Origin: Methylomonas rapida
Lineage (GTDB): Bacteria; Pseudomonadota; Gammaproteobacteria; Methylococcales; Methylomonadaceae
Assembly: GCF_024360925.2 (NCBI RefSeq)
Contig: NZ_CP113517.1
Coordinates: forward strand, 1,798,001-1,862,000
Direction: 5' to 3'
Length of the DNA: 64,000 bases
Position numbers and translations under genes: made by a program. Shown here one piece after another: positions 17,895-25,749 of this stretch (position 1 is the first letter of the stretch; each line of letters begins with the position of its first letter). The notes beneath the pieces are model-generated. The model was not told the origin of the DNA. It searched no databases and was given only the letters and a program-made list of their open reading frames with translations.

Positions 17895-18518
17895 ATGGCC
17901 GAGTTTCTCGAAGTTCATCCACAAAACCCGCAACCGCGCTTGATTCAACAGGCGGTCAATATCATCCGTAACGGCGGGGTCATCGTTTATCCGACCGATG
18001 CGTCCTACGCGCTGGGTGCGCAAATCGGCGACAAGCAGGCGATGGATAAAATACGTCGCATCCGGCGTCTGGATGATAATCACAACTTTACGCTGCTCTG
18101 CACCGATCTGTCGCAAGTGTCGACCTTTACCAAGATGGGCAACGATGCTCACCGGTTGATCAAGAGCCTGACGCCCGGACCGTTCACGTTTTTGTTGGAT
18201 GCGACGCGCGAGGTGCCACGGCGTCTGCAGCATCCGAAAAAGAAAACCATAGGCGTCCGCATCACCGATAACCGCATCGCGCGGGCGCTGTTGGAGGAAC
18301 TCGGCGAACCGCTGCTGACCACGACGATGATATTACCCGGCGAGGATGAGGCTTTGGCCGATCCTTATGAAATCCGGCAAAAGCTGGATAAGGAGCTCGA
18401 TTTGATCATCGACGGCGGCATCATCGACTACAAACCCACCACCGTGATTGCCTGTACCGATAAGGTCATCGAGATCGTCAGGCAGGGTATAGGCCGCGCC
18501 CCTATGCTCGAGGATTGA
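17895..18518 (+). CDS. YciO-like Sua5/YrdC-domain protein
   Basis: A 207-residue YrdC-fold protein. GGVIVYPTDASYALGAQIGD and LTPGPFTFLLDATREVPRRL are the nucleotide- and threonine-binding regions of the L-threonylcarbamoyladenylate synthase family, and KTIGVRITDNRIARALLEEL is also conserved. The overall pattern fits YciO rather than TsaC, so genuine t6A activity is uncertain. Start ATG at 17895, 36 bases after tsaB. The C-terminus overlaps the TTG codon of the next frame but that gene probably begins at ATG 18521. Confidence 0.9.
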   Translation: MAEFLEVHPQNPQPRLIQQAVNIIRNGGVIVYPTDASYALGAQIGDKQAMDKIRRIRRLDDNHNFTLLCTDLSQVSTFTKMGNDAHRLIKSLTPGPFTFLLDATREVPRRLQHPKKKTIGVRITDNRIARALLEELGEPLLTTTMILPGEDEALADPYEIRQKLDKELDLIIDGGIIDYKPTTVIACTDKVIEIVRQGIGRAPMLED

Positions 18519-18520
18519 AT

Positions 18521-19174
18521 ATGATGGGTGATTTGACTTTGGTACAGTTATTTGTCGTCATTTTGGTGCCTTTGGTCTTAGCTGTCACAGTTCATGAAGT
18601 AGCTCATTGCTGGATGGCGAAATTGTTCGGTGATAATACAGCAGAGCAACAAGGGCGTTATACCTTGAATCCGCTTATGCATATTGATCTATTGGGTACG
18701 ATTGTTGTACCCGGTATTCTTCTGTATTTTACTGGATTCATAATTGGCTGGGCTAAGCCGGTTCCCATCGATTCGAGAAATTTCAAAAAACCTAAGGAAG
18801 CTATGATGCTAGTTGCTTTAGCTGGACCATTTTCAAATATTTTGATGGCATTTGGTTGGGCGTTTCTAGGTAGATTCGCTGTAGAAATTTCTCAAATCGA
18901 ATTTGTAGCAGACCCGTTAAATCTCTGGAGTAGAGCAGGTATCCACTTTAATCTGATTTTGGCTTTAATTAACCTCTTACCTATTCCTCCTTTGGATGGT
19001 AGCCGAGTAATCAGCGGTCTTTTGCCCGATTACTGGGCTTGGCGCTACAACCAGTTGGAGCGTTTTGGACTAATTATCATGGTTATATTACTTTTAACAG
19101 GAATGCTAAATATTCTTTTTGATTACCCTATATATTATTTAGAACAATGGTTTGTAGGTTTGGCTGGTCGATGA
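18521..19174 (+). CDS. Site-2 protease family (M50) membrane metalloprotease
   Basis: A 217-residue integral membrane protease homologue. The zinc motif HEVAH lies in LAVTVHEVAHCWMAKLFGD and the third ligand in LLPIPPLDGSRVISGLLP; several hydrophobic spans surround them. Small stand-alone M50 proteins like this lack PDZ domains and often sit beside scpA, as here. Base use is odd: codons are markedly more A/T-rich (GATAATACAGCAGAGCAAC type) than those of tsaB, yciO and scpA on either side, suggesting a different history or recent replacement. ATG at 18521 preferred over TTG at 18515. Confidence 0.9.
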   Translation: MMGDLTLVQLFVVILVPLVLAVTVHEVAHCWMAKLFGDNTAEQQGRYTLNPLMHIDLLGTIVVPGILLYFTGFIIGWAKPVPIDSRNFKKPKEAMMLVALAGPFSNILMAFGWAFLGRFAVEISQIEFVADPLNLWSRAGIHFNLILALINLLPIPPLDGSRVISGLLPDYWAWRYNQLERFGLIIMVILLLTGMLNILFDYPIYYLEQWFVGLAGR

Positions 19175-19250
19175 TGTCAACACGATTAGCCGTGAAGTAT
19201 GCATTGCTAAGCAATGTAAGGTACGCACTGCGTACCACGATGCTGTGAGC

Positions 19251-20075
19251 ATGGATACCGTCGAGACGCAAGTCGAAGCGCCTATTACGCAACCATTGGC
19301 GATGGTACAGGGTGAGCCTTATCAGGATTTGCCCGAAGACTTGTATATTCCGCCAGATGCGTTGGAAGTGTTTCTGGATGCGTTCGAAGGGCCGTTGGAT
19401 TTATTGCTGTATTTGATCCGGCGGCAGAATCTGGATATTCTGAATATCCCCATTGCGCAGATCACCCGGCAATATCTGGCTTACATCGACATGATGGAAA
19501 ATCTGCGGCTGGAGTTGGCGGCGGAATATCTGGTGATGGCCGCGCTACTGGCGGAAATCAAATCCCGCATGTTGCTACCCAGGCAGCCTGAGAGCGAAGA
19601 GGAAGAAGAGGACCCGCGCGCGTTTTTGATTCGTAAGTTGCAGGAATACGAAGCGATCAAAAAAGTCGCCGAAGAAATCGATCAATTGCCCAGGAATGAG
19701 CGTGATACCTTCGAGGCGTCAGTGGATACGGCGACGGTCAACGTGCGGCAAGTGTTGCCGGATGTGCAACTCAAGGAATTATTGCTGGCGTTTCAGGATG
19801 TGTTGAAGCGCGTCGAGCAACTCAGTCACCACCATATAACCAAAGAGCCCTTATCAGTCCGTGAACGAATGGCAGCCATTTTGGAAAAACTTAACGGAGC
19901 AGATCAGCTCCCTTTCCCAGCGTGTTTTACCCGAAGTGAAGGAAAAAACGGGGTGGTTGTCTCGTTTCTTGCCATCCTTGAACTCTCCAAAGAGCGAGTC
20001 ATCGACATTTTCCAGCCCGAACCCTACGCCGGTATCCACGTTAGAATCCGCGCCAATAGCAGTACCGGCGATTGA
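19251..20075 (+). CDS. scpA: ScpA segregation and condensation protein
   Basis: A 274-residue kleisin that bridges SMC heads in the chromosome condensation complex. The kleisin N-terminal helix is in VFLDAFEGPLDLLLYLIRRQ, followed by IPIAQITRQYLAYIDMM and a Glu-rich middle (ESEEEEEDPRAFLIRKLQEY). The C-terminal winged helix is FSFLAILEL-like: VVVSFLAILELSKERVIDIF. ATG at 19251 follows a GTACGC/GCGTAC hairpin. The last 215 bases overlap the long reading frame of scpB in another frame; both the ScpA winged helix and the scpB frame appear intact there. Confidence 0.93.
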   Translation: MDTVETQVEAPITQPLAMVQGEPYQDLPEDLYIPPDALEVFLDAFEGPLDLLLYLIRRQNLDILNIPIAQITRQYLAYIDMMENLRLELAAEYLVMAALLAEIKSRMLLPRQPESEEEEEDPRAFLIRKLQEYEAIKKVAEEIDQLPRNERDTFEASVDTATVNVRQVLPDVQLKELLLAFQDVLKRVEQLSHHHITKEPLSVRERMAAILEKLNGADQLPFPACFTRSEGKNGVVVSFLAILELSKERVIDIFQPEPYAGIHVRIRANSSTGD

Positions 20076-21225
20076 AGCATCCGTTAGCCAAACCGTCGTC
20101 GATGATGTTGTTGCCAAGCCTAAACCACGCAAACCCAGGGCAAAGCCCGAACCCATTATCCAGGTGGTCGAGCGGCGGAAAAAGGTGGTTCGTTTTCCGG
20201 CGATCTGGACGGCGGAGTTGCGGGCCAGGCCGGCACAACGGCAGCCAATCGCACCTGTGCCTATCCTTGAGCGTAAACCCGCGACCCGGCTACCGCCAAA
20301 GTGGGCAGCGAGTTTTCGAGCCACGCCGCCTTTGTCACGGACAAAAGCTGTCAACAAATCCGCCAGCCGACTGCCGGCTCAATGGGCTGCTGAATTGCGC
20401 ACCAAGAAGATTTCCGTACCGGCAAAATCGGTCAGGAAATCTTCGGCCCGGCTACCCTCGCAGTGGGCGGCGACCTTGCGTGCCGGTGCCGGCAAGGCCA
20501 TTGTATTGGAACGCCCGTTGCAGTTACCCGAACAACCGATAGAGTACGACGTGAACATCAAACGCATCGTGGAAGCCATCCTGTTTGCCGCCAACAAGCC
20601 GATGACGGTCAAGCAGATTCAAGAGGCCTTTCCGGAGCTGGAGCAACCGGACACATTGGAAATTCAAATGGCGCTGGAAGCCATTGCCCGGGACTATATG
20701 ACGCGGCCCATAGGCTTGAAACAACTGGCCAGCGGCTATCGTTTTCAAATCCGGGAAGGTATGGCGCCCTGGGTGACGCGCTTGTTCGAGGAAAAACCGG
20801 CACGGTATTCCAGGGCTTTGCTGGAAACTCTATCCATCATCGCGTACCGGCAGCCGGTGACGCGCGGCGAGATAGAAGACATCCGGGGGGTCAGTGTCAG
20901 TTCCGGTATCATCCATACCCTGCTTGAGCGGGAATGGATACGCGTGATCGCCCATAAAGAAGTGCCGGGCCGGCCGGCCTTGTACGGCACCACCAAGCAA
21001 TTTCTGGATTATTTCAATTTAACATCGTTGAGCGAATTGCCGACGCTGCAAGAAATCAGCGATCTTGATTTCAGTAACGAACAACTACCGCAGGAACACC
21101 GTGAAAGACCGCAAACCGAGCCATCCGAAACAGAAGTCGTCTCAACCTCAGCCGCAGAACAGGAAACCGCATCCGATACGGAAGCCAAAGCCGACAACGG
21201 CTGCGAAACCCGAACGCTCCACTGA
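19861..21225 (+). CDS. scpB: ScpB with a long repeat-bearing N-terminal extension
   Basis: The C-terminal part (from about residue 228: VNIKRIVEAILFAANKPMTV, then LLETLSIIAYRQPVTRGEIE and HKEVPGRPALYGTTKQFLDY) is a normal ScpB of two winged helices. Before it is an extension of up to 228 residues that normal ScpB (about 180-200 residues in total) lacks. It holds four copies of a Trp motif: RFPAIWTAELRA at 111, RLPPKWAASFRA at 143, RLPAQWAAELRT at 170 and RLPSQWAATLRA at 197. The start is uncertain: GTG 19861 lies inside scpA, and GTG near 20161 is an alternative that keeps all four motifs. The 3' end overlaps rluB by 125 bases. Confidence 0.85.
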   Translation: MNEWQPFWKNLTEQISSLSQRVLPEVKEKTGWLSRFLPSLNSPKSESSTFSSPNPTPVSTLESAPIAVPAIEASVSQTVVDDVVAKPKPRKPRAKPEPIIQVVERRKKVVRFPAIWTAELRARPAQRQPIAPVPILERKPATRLPPKWAASFRATPPLSRTKAVNKSASRLPAQWAAELRTKKISVPAKSVRKSSARLPSQWAATLRAGAGKAIVLERPLQLPEQPIEYDVNIKRIVEAILFAANKPMTVKQIQEAFPELEQPDTLEIQMALEAIARDYMTRPIGLKQLASGYRFQIREGMAPWVTRLFEEKPARYSRALLETLSIIAYRQPVTRGEIEDIRGVSVSSGIIHTLLEREWIRVIAHKEVPGRPALYGTTKQFLDYFNLTSLSELPTLQEISDLDFSNEQLPQEHRERPQTEPSETEVVSTSAAEQETASDTEAKADNGCETRTLH

Positions 21226-21970
21226 GTCCGCGCCCGGCGGCGAACGTATCCAGAAATTGCTGGCCCGGGCCGGTTTGGGTTCCAGGCGCGAAATCGAGCG
21301 CTGGATAGAAGAGGGCAAGTTGACCGTCAATGGCAACCGTATCCAGCCGGGTTATCATTTGAAACCGCATGACCATCTGCAAATCAACGGCCGGGTGGTG
21401 AAATGGGAAAAATACGCCGAGCAGCCGACGCGCGTGCTGGTATATCACAAACCGGTTGGCGAACTGGTCACCCGACGCGATCCGGAAGGCCGGCCGGTAA
21501 TCTTTACCCAATTGCCGCGCCTGGCGGTGGGCCGATGGATTGCGGTGGGTCGGCTGGATATCAATACGTCCGGATTGATTTTGGTGACCAATAACGGCGA
21601 ACTGGCCAATCGTCTGATGCATCCTTCGCGGCAAGTCGAACGTGAATATGCGGTCAGGATATTGGGCGAAGTCGATGAAGCCATGATGGAAAGATTGCGG
21701 CAAGGCGTCGAGCTGGAAGATGGTCCGGCGCATTTCGAAGACGTGCGTTTCTATGCCGGCGAGGGCGCAAACAAATGGTTTTATGTCACGGTCAAACAGG
21801 GGCGCAACCGGCTGGTCCGGCGCCTGTGGGAATCGCAAGGCGTCAAGGTCAGTCGCTTGATTCGGGTGCGCTATGGCGACGTCGTATTGCCGGAACGGGT
21901 CAGGGCACATTCGTTTTATGAGTTGGAAGCCAAGGAGCTAGAAACGCTGATGGCCTCTGTCGACTTGTGA
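21101..21970 (+). CDS. rluB: RluB-type 23S rRNA pseudouridine synthase
   Basis: A 289-residue RsuA/RluB-family enzyme that in E. coli makes pseudouridine 2605 in 23S rRNA. A Lys/Gln/Pro-rich basic N-terminus (residues 1-45) leads to an S4 RNA-binding domain (RIQKLLARAGLGSRREIERW) and the catalytic domain with the active Asp in VGRLDINTSGLILVTNNGE. KQGRNRLVRRLWESQGVKV is also typical. GTG at 21101, with AGGA upstream, is chosen because earlier in-frame codons give no conserved sequence; this still leaves a 125-base overlap with scpB. The scpA-scpB-rluB order is common in proteobacteria. Confidence 0.94.
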   Translation: MKDRKPSHPKQKSSQPQPQNRKPHPIRKPKPTTAAKPERSTESAPGGERIQKLLARAGLGSRREIERWIEEGKLTVNGNRIQPGYHLKPHDHLQINGRVVKWEKYAEQPTRVLVYHKPVGELVTRRDPEGRPVIFTQLPRLAVGRWIAVGRLDINTSGLILVTNNGELANRLMHPSRQVEREYAVRILGEVDEAMMERLRQGVELEDGPAHFEDVRFYAGEGANKWFYVTVKQGRNRLVRRLWESQGVKVSRLIRVRYGDVVLPERVRAHSFYELEAKELETLMASVDL

Positions 21971-22469
21971 CAGGGATTGATCAGCCTATCGCAAAAGTCA
22001 AAACGTTATTCAAAACAGGCGGGCGGCAAGCTGGATCAAGCGCCGTCCGCAGTCATCATCACGAGGTGAGTCGGCTAATCATGGGTGTTTGGCCTTGCCG
22101 TCGCAGGTAAAGTAAACTATTTCGGATTGGTGTGGTTGATTGCCAGGCGCGCCGGCTTCGTGGCGAATAATGGTTTTTGACTTGCGCCGGTCGGGCTCAT
22201 GATGAACTGTCAAAAAATTTTACAAAACCAAACAGCAATTGTTTTTCGTTGATATGGGATGTCAATGAATTCAAGGGTTTATTTTTTTTGGTTCGCGGTT
22301 TGCTTATAAATGGAGGCTTGATAGTCAAAAGTCTAGCGTCTTTGTTATGTCTGTGTTAATGACTCTGACGGAGATATATCGGCGCTGAGGCGGACAAGCC
22401 TTTTATAGGTGTCTATTTATATTGGATGTAGGGAATTTTTCTATAAGAAAAAACAATTAATTCTTCATT
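21971..22469. other. Intergenic region without recognised gene
   Basis: About 500 bases after rluB. A fragment CGCAAAAGTCAAAACG near 21990 resembles a family B end. No conserved reading frame, tRNA or strong hairpin was seen. Confidence 0.5.
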
Positions 22470-22566
22470 GAGGAACTTGCAAAATACCACTATTAGTGGC
22501 CAATTAATTTTAAAAACCACTATATCTAGTGGTTTTTGCGTAAAATTTCATAATTTTGCAAGTACC
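22470..22566. repeat. 97-bp inverted-repeat element with nested palindromes
   Basis: Outer arms GAGGAACTTGCAAAAT (from 22470) and ATTTTGCAAGTACCTC (to 22566) enclose two further palindromes: CCACTA-T-TAGTGG at 22487-22499 and AAAAACCACTA-TATC-TAGTGGTTTTT at 22512-22537. The inner hairpin, flanked by A and T runs, would work as a terminator in both directions. The inner palindromes share CCACTA. Confidence 0.7.
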
Positions 22567-22608
22567 TCCATTGAATGCGGATTTTGGGTTGAATCCATGA
22601 CGATGTTA

Positions 22609-22717
22609 GGGATGTGTGAGAAATAAGCCAGGCAATGGTAGGTGCGAATTCATTCGCGCTGTGCGGATAAATCCGCGCCTACACCGAAGGCTTGTATAGT
22701 TATTTGATGTTCATTCC
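22609..22717. mobile_element. Family C MITE, 109 bp, TSD TTA
   Basis: Ends GGGATGTGTGAGAAATAAG and, on the other strand, GGAATGAACATCAAATAAC; direct repeats TTA at 22606-22608 and 22718-22720. The core is GGTAGGTGCGAATTCATTCG facing GGATAAATCCGCGCCTAC. Other copies: 26849-26958, 38038-38146 and a remnant at 48232-48278. Confidence 0.8.
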
Positions 22718-22748
22718 TTAGTTTCATGGCTTTGTTTAGGGGGGAGGA

Positions 22749-23576
22749 ATGAGAGTTATCAGCAATGTTTTTGTTTTTGAAGCCGATTATATATTCTCGG
22801 CGGTTTTGAAAGGATATTGCTATGCCAATAAAGTCAATTTTTCCGAAAAGGGATTTGATGACGAGGGTATTGAGGAGGCTATAAAAGTTGGTCCTTCTTT
22901 AATTTTTTTACCCATCGATATATTGAGGTCCAATCAATCCAAAACAGAAGTGCTAAAAGCCTTGAAGGGCAATGACGGAACTGTTATTTGCGGATTGCTT
23001 GATTCCGACGTTATCGATTCAGACGATTTGGATGATTTGATTGATATACGGTTGGTTACTACATCGGATATTTCAGAGATAGATGCTTTTATCAAAAGGC
23101 ATTTTTTGTTGCTGAATTATGGGTTGCAAGATAGGCGCTGCACTGAAAGGCGATCAATGGGCGATAGGCGTGTTGCGTCGATTGCGGATATTTTAGGCGG
23201 AACCAGGCGACCGACTGGCTTGAGCCATCAAACGTATGATGACGACGCATGCAAAAATGAACGGTTAAGAATTGATCACCGTAATAAATGTTTGTTCTTG
23301 AATGGGAAAAAGGTCGATTTGACGCGCAAGGAATACGCGCTGTTTGAATTGTTATCAACCGATACGGATCGTGTATTCGCGGCCGATGAAATTATTGATT
23401 ATCTGTGGCCGGAAAATAACCGGGCGACGAAGTCAGACCTCTATCAATACATGCATTTGCTCAGGAAGAAAGTAGAGAAAGATCCCAATAACCCTCGGTG
23501 GATTCTGACGATTAAAGGTTTTGGTTATAGACTCAACCTGAACGCCAGTGAAATTCTCAGGGAAGAGGTTTTGTAA
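22749..23576 (+). CDS. OmpR/PhoB-type winged-helix regulator with degenerate receiver
   Basis: A 275-residue regulator. The C-terminus (residues 175-265) is a winged-helix DNA-binding domain: KKVDLTRKEYALFELLSTDT, LWPENNRATKSDLYQYMHLL and RWILTIKGFGYRL. The N-terminal 115 residues have a receiver-like rhythm but no acidic pocket: where the phospho-Asp would be the sequence is LIFLPIDIL. The linker carries an Arg cluster (DRRCTERRSMGDRR) that recalls PilZ-type or nucleic-acid-binding segments. Start ATG at 22749 has GGGGAGGA. It precedes the amyloid-type locus on the same strand and is the natural candidate to control it; a phosphorylation-independent signal is likely. Confidence 0.85.
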   Translation: MRVISNVFVFEADYIFSAVLKGYCYANKVNFSEKGFDDEGIEEAIKVGPSLIFLPIDILRSNQSKTEVLKALKGNDGTVICGLLDSDVIDSDDLDDLIDIRLVTTSDISEIDAFIKRHFLLLNYGLQDRRCTERRSMGDRRVASIADILGGTRRPTGLSHQTYDDDACKNERLRIDHRNKCLFLNGKKVDLTRKEYALFELLSTDTDRVFAADEIIDYLWPENNRATKSDLYQYMHLLRKKVEKDPNNPRWILTIKGFGYRLNLNASEILREEVL

Positions 23577-23722
23577 TATCTTTTAAGCAAGACGGCATAA
23601 CCGTTTTGAAGCGGAATATTGTGGAAGAGACGCATTTTCACGGCCGATGGCTTATCCATGTCGAGCCATATCTCGTTCCTGCAGCATTTTTTGAAATAGT
23701 TTTGCATTTATTTCTTGAACAT

Positions 23723-23768
23723 GAAAAAACGATTAACCTGATATTCATTCAAAGTTAGTCGTTTTTTC
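23723..23768. terminator. Hairpin terminator after the regulator gene
   Basis: Arms GAAAAAACGATTAAC and GTTAGTCGTTTTTTC (one mismatch) around a 16-nt loop, about 150 bases after the regulator stop. The T-run lies in the 3' arm, as in bidirectional intrinsic terminators. Confidence 0.55.
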
Positions 23769-23835
23769 TTGTGCAAAAATCCAATTCCAGCGTAAACCGG
23801 GACAGTTTTTGGGCCCCATTCATGATGATCTTGTC

Positions 23836-23920
23836 GAGCCATGAACCGCAAGTTCTTTGACATGGCTCTCCTGGGCGAAGCCGAAGGACTCGGGACGAAC
23901 GGCTGTTCCGTCTAAAATCA
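23836..23920. other. Rest of the gap before the amyloid-type gene
   Basis: GAGCCATG ... CATGGCTC forms a hairpin at about 23836-23868, followed by a decayed family E unit (CTGGGCGAAGCCGAAGGACT). No gene was found in 23577-24204; the promoter of the next gene should lie near 24000-24180 but no convincing -35/-10 pair was picked out. Confidence 0.4.
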
Positions 23921-24204
23921 GTAGCCACAAAATTCATTATTTTGGCAGGGAATGCCGAATCCTGACTTCCTCTCCGTCGCTTCTAATGCTATTCAGGCCT
24001 GCATGAACGCTTGGAATCAGCAGTGTTAATAAGGTTTTTGAGTTTGTTTTGATGTTGCTTTTATGGATATTTAAGGAGATTTTTTAAGAAACTGTCACCG
24101 TGGTAGCGAAAGGTTCAACTCTCTAACATTGAATCAGATGTTCCACCCATGTCGGATTTAAGTGTCTGATGGAATTCGAAACTTACCTTCTAGGAGTAAC
24201 AGTT

Positions 24205-25596
24205 ATGAAACAATTCAATAAAACATTATTGGCTACCGGTATTTTTTTGGCTTTGGGTTCTGCGTCAGTTGCTTGGGCGCAAGAGCCGCCTGCGGATGCC
24301 TTGCCTACAATACAAGACGGTATCGATTTGACCAAGACCAAAGGTGAAGGCAATGCTTCTACTGTTGGTGCCGGCAGCTCGACGAGTACCTTTACTGAAG
24401 ACAGTAACAATACTCTGACCAAAAACGTCACTGACAACGACACAAAAACCATCACCAAAACAGAGACTGAGAACAGCAACAACACGCTGACCAAAAACGT
24501 CACTGACAACGATACAAAAACCATTACCAAAACAGAGACTGAGAACAGCAACAACACGCTGACCAAAAACGTCACTGACAACGACACAAAAACCATCACC
24601 AAAACAGAGACTGAGAACAGCAACAACACGCTGACCAAAAACGTCACTGACAACGATACAAAAACCATTACCAAAACAGAGACTGAGAACAGCAACAACA
24701 CGCTGACCAAAACAGTCACTGATACCAGAACCATTACCAAAACTGAAGATAGCAACAATACCATTACTAAAACAGAGGACAGCAACAACACGCTGACCAA
24801 AAACTACTCAGAAACCGATACGAAAACCATTACAAAAACTGATTCAAGTGTAAGTTCGTTCGGTAAAGTTAAAGGCGATGATGGCGCTGCAAGCGTTGTA
24901 GGAGGTGGCTCAGCAACTACTGCCTATGCGGAAGATAGCAACAATACAAAAACCATAGATAGCAATAACACATTGACAAAAACCGAGACCGATACAGGTG
25001 GTATTGGCGAGGATGGCAAATCCAAAGCCGAAGACAATGCGGCTTCTGTAAATGGCAGTGGCACGGCTTCAACGACAAACACCAATACAAAAACGAATAA
25101 CAGTGTCGCGGAAAATGGCAAAACCAAAGCCGAAGACAATGCGGCCGCCGTCAATGGCAATGGCAGTGCAACCACCAATAATCAAAAAACCATTGCCAGT
25201 AACAACTCCGATAGCAGTACAAACAATAAAAGCGAAGCCGACGGCGATGGTTCTGCTTCATCCAACACGGGCTCAGCTACTTCAACCTACACTGATGTAA
25301 CCGCGCGCGCGTTTGGCCCTGCGTCTCCCGCCATTGCGAGTACGGGTGCCGTTTCCGTTAACAATTCCTATCTGTCAGGCAGCGTGACCGGCGCTGGAAC
25401 GGTTGCGTATTTGCCAGCGGCAACCGATGCCGAAGGCAGCCTGATTCCTGTGGTCAGTAACAATATCGATAGTTCCTACAACAACTTTGCCGGTATCAAT
25501 CAATCGGTACAAAACGCAGGTAATGCTTCGTTGGCTCAACAACAAGTGTCATTCCAAGGCAATGTCAACGTAACCCAGCCTGCTGTTGCTCCCTAA
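24205..25596 (+). CDS. Secreted Asn/Thr-rich repeat protein, putative amyloid subunit
   Basis: A 463-residue exported protein. The signal peptide is cut near SVAWA-QEPP. Residues 65-195 are tandem copies of a 24-residue unit (NSNNTLTKNVTDNDTKTIT core), four nearly identical at DNA level with 72-bp period, then shorter variants. Residues 215-370 hold a second looser repeat built on KAEDNAASVNGSG. The C-terminus has NNIDSSYNNFAGINQSVQNA. It has no Cys and is rich in Asn, Thr, Ser and Gly, as functional amyloid subunits are. With the C39-type and FapF-like genes downstream, a FapC/FapB-like role is the best reading, though the repeat itself is not the Pseudomonas FapC repeat. AGGAG precedes ATG 24205. 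Confidence 0.65.
   Translation: MKQFNKTLLATGIFLALGSASVAWAQEPPADALPTIQDGIDLTKTKGEGNASTVGAGSSTSTFTEDSNNTLTKNVTDNDTKTITKTETENSNNTLTKNVTDNDTKTITKTETENSNNTLTKNVTDNDTKTITKTETENSNNTLTKNVTDNDTKTITKTETENSNNTLTKTVTDTRTITKTEDSNNTITKTEDSNNTLTKNYSETDTKTITKTDSSVSSFGKVKGDDGAASVVGGGSATTAYAEDSNNTKTIDSNNTLTKTETDTGGIGEDGKSKAEDNAASVNGSGTASTTNTNTKTNNSVAENGKTKAEDNAAAVNGNGSATTNNQKTIASNNSDSSTNNKSEADGDGSASSNTGSATSTYTDVTARAFGPASPAIASTGAVSVNNSYLSGSVTGAGTVAYLPAATDAEGSLIPVVSNNIDSSYNNFAGINQSVQNAGNASLAQQQVSFQGNVNVTQPAVAP
24400..24720. repeat. 72-bp tandem repeats inside the amyloid-type gene
   Basis: At least four consecutive 72-bp units that differ mainly at silent positions (GACAACGACACAAAAACC versus GACAACGATACAAAAACC). 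Near-identity at DNA level points to recent expansion and possible copy-number change between strains. Confidence 0.9.
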
Positions 25597-25686
25597 AGCC
25601 AGTTTAGGAGGCTCTAATTGCATTGGAAAAATAGATCGATGATTTTTCTGAAGTAATTCATTAGAGCCTGCCTTTACGGCTTGTGT

Positions 25687-25716
25687 TTTCCGGTGAGGAA
25701 GCAATTCCTCACCGGA
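25687..25716 (+). terminator. 13-bp GCAA-loop hairpin between amyloid-type genes
   Basis: Perfect arms TTCCGGTGAGGAA and TTCCTCACCGGAA closed by a GCAA tetraloop, 90 bases after the repeat-protein gene. No T-run follows, so partial termination or protection of the upstream mRNA is likelier than full termination; this would raise subunit output over downstream genes. Confidence 0.6.
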
Positions 25717-25749
25717 ATTTCCTTGGTAAGATTGATAAAAGGAGCAAAC

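Noticed and set aside
22177..22359. A 60-codon frame with a hydrophobic C-terminus
   Set aside because: No ribosome binding site, no conserved feature and it lies in otherwise unremarkable intergenic DNA.
24400..24720. Regular repeats that could be taken for a CRISPR array
   Set aside because: The 72-bp units are contiguous, in frame, without unique spacers and lie inside a secreted protein.
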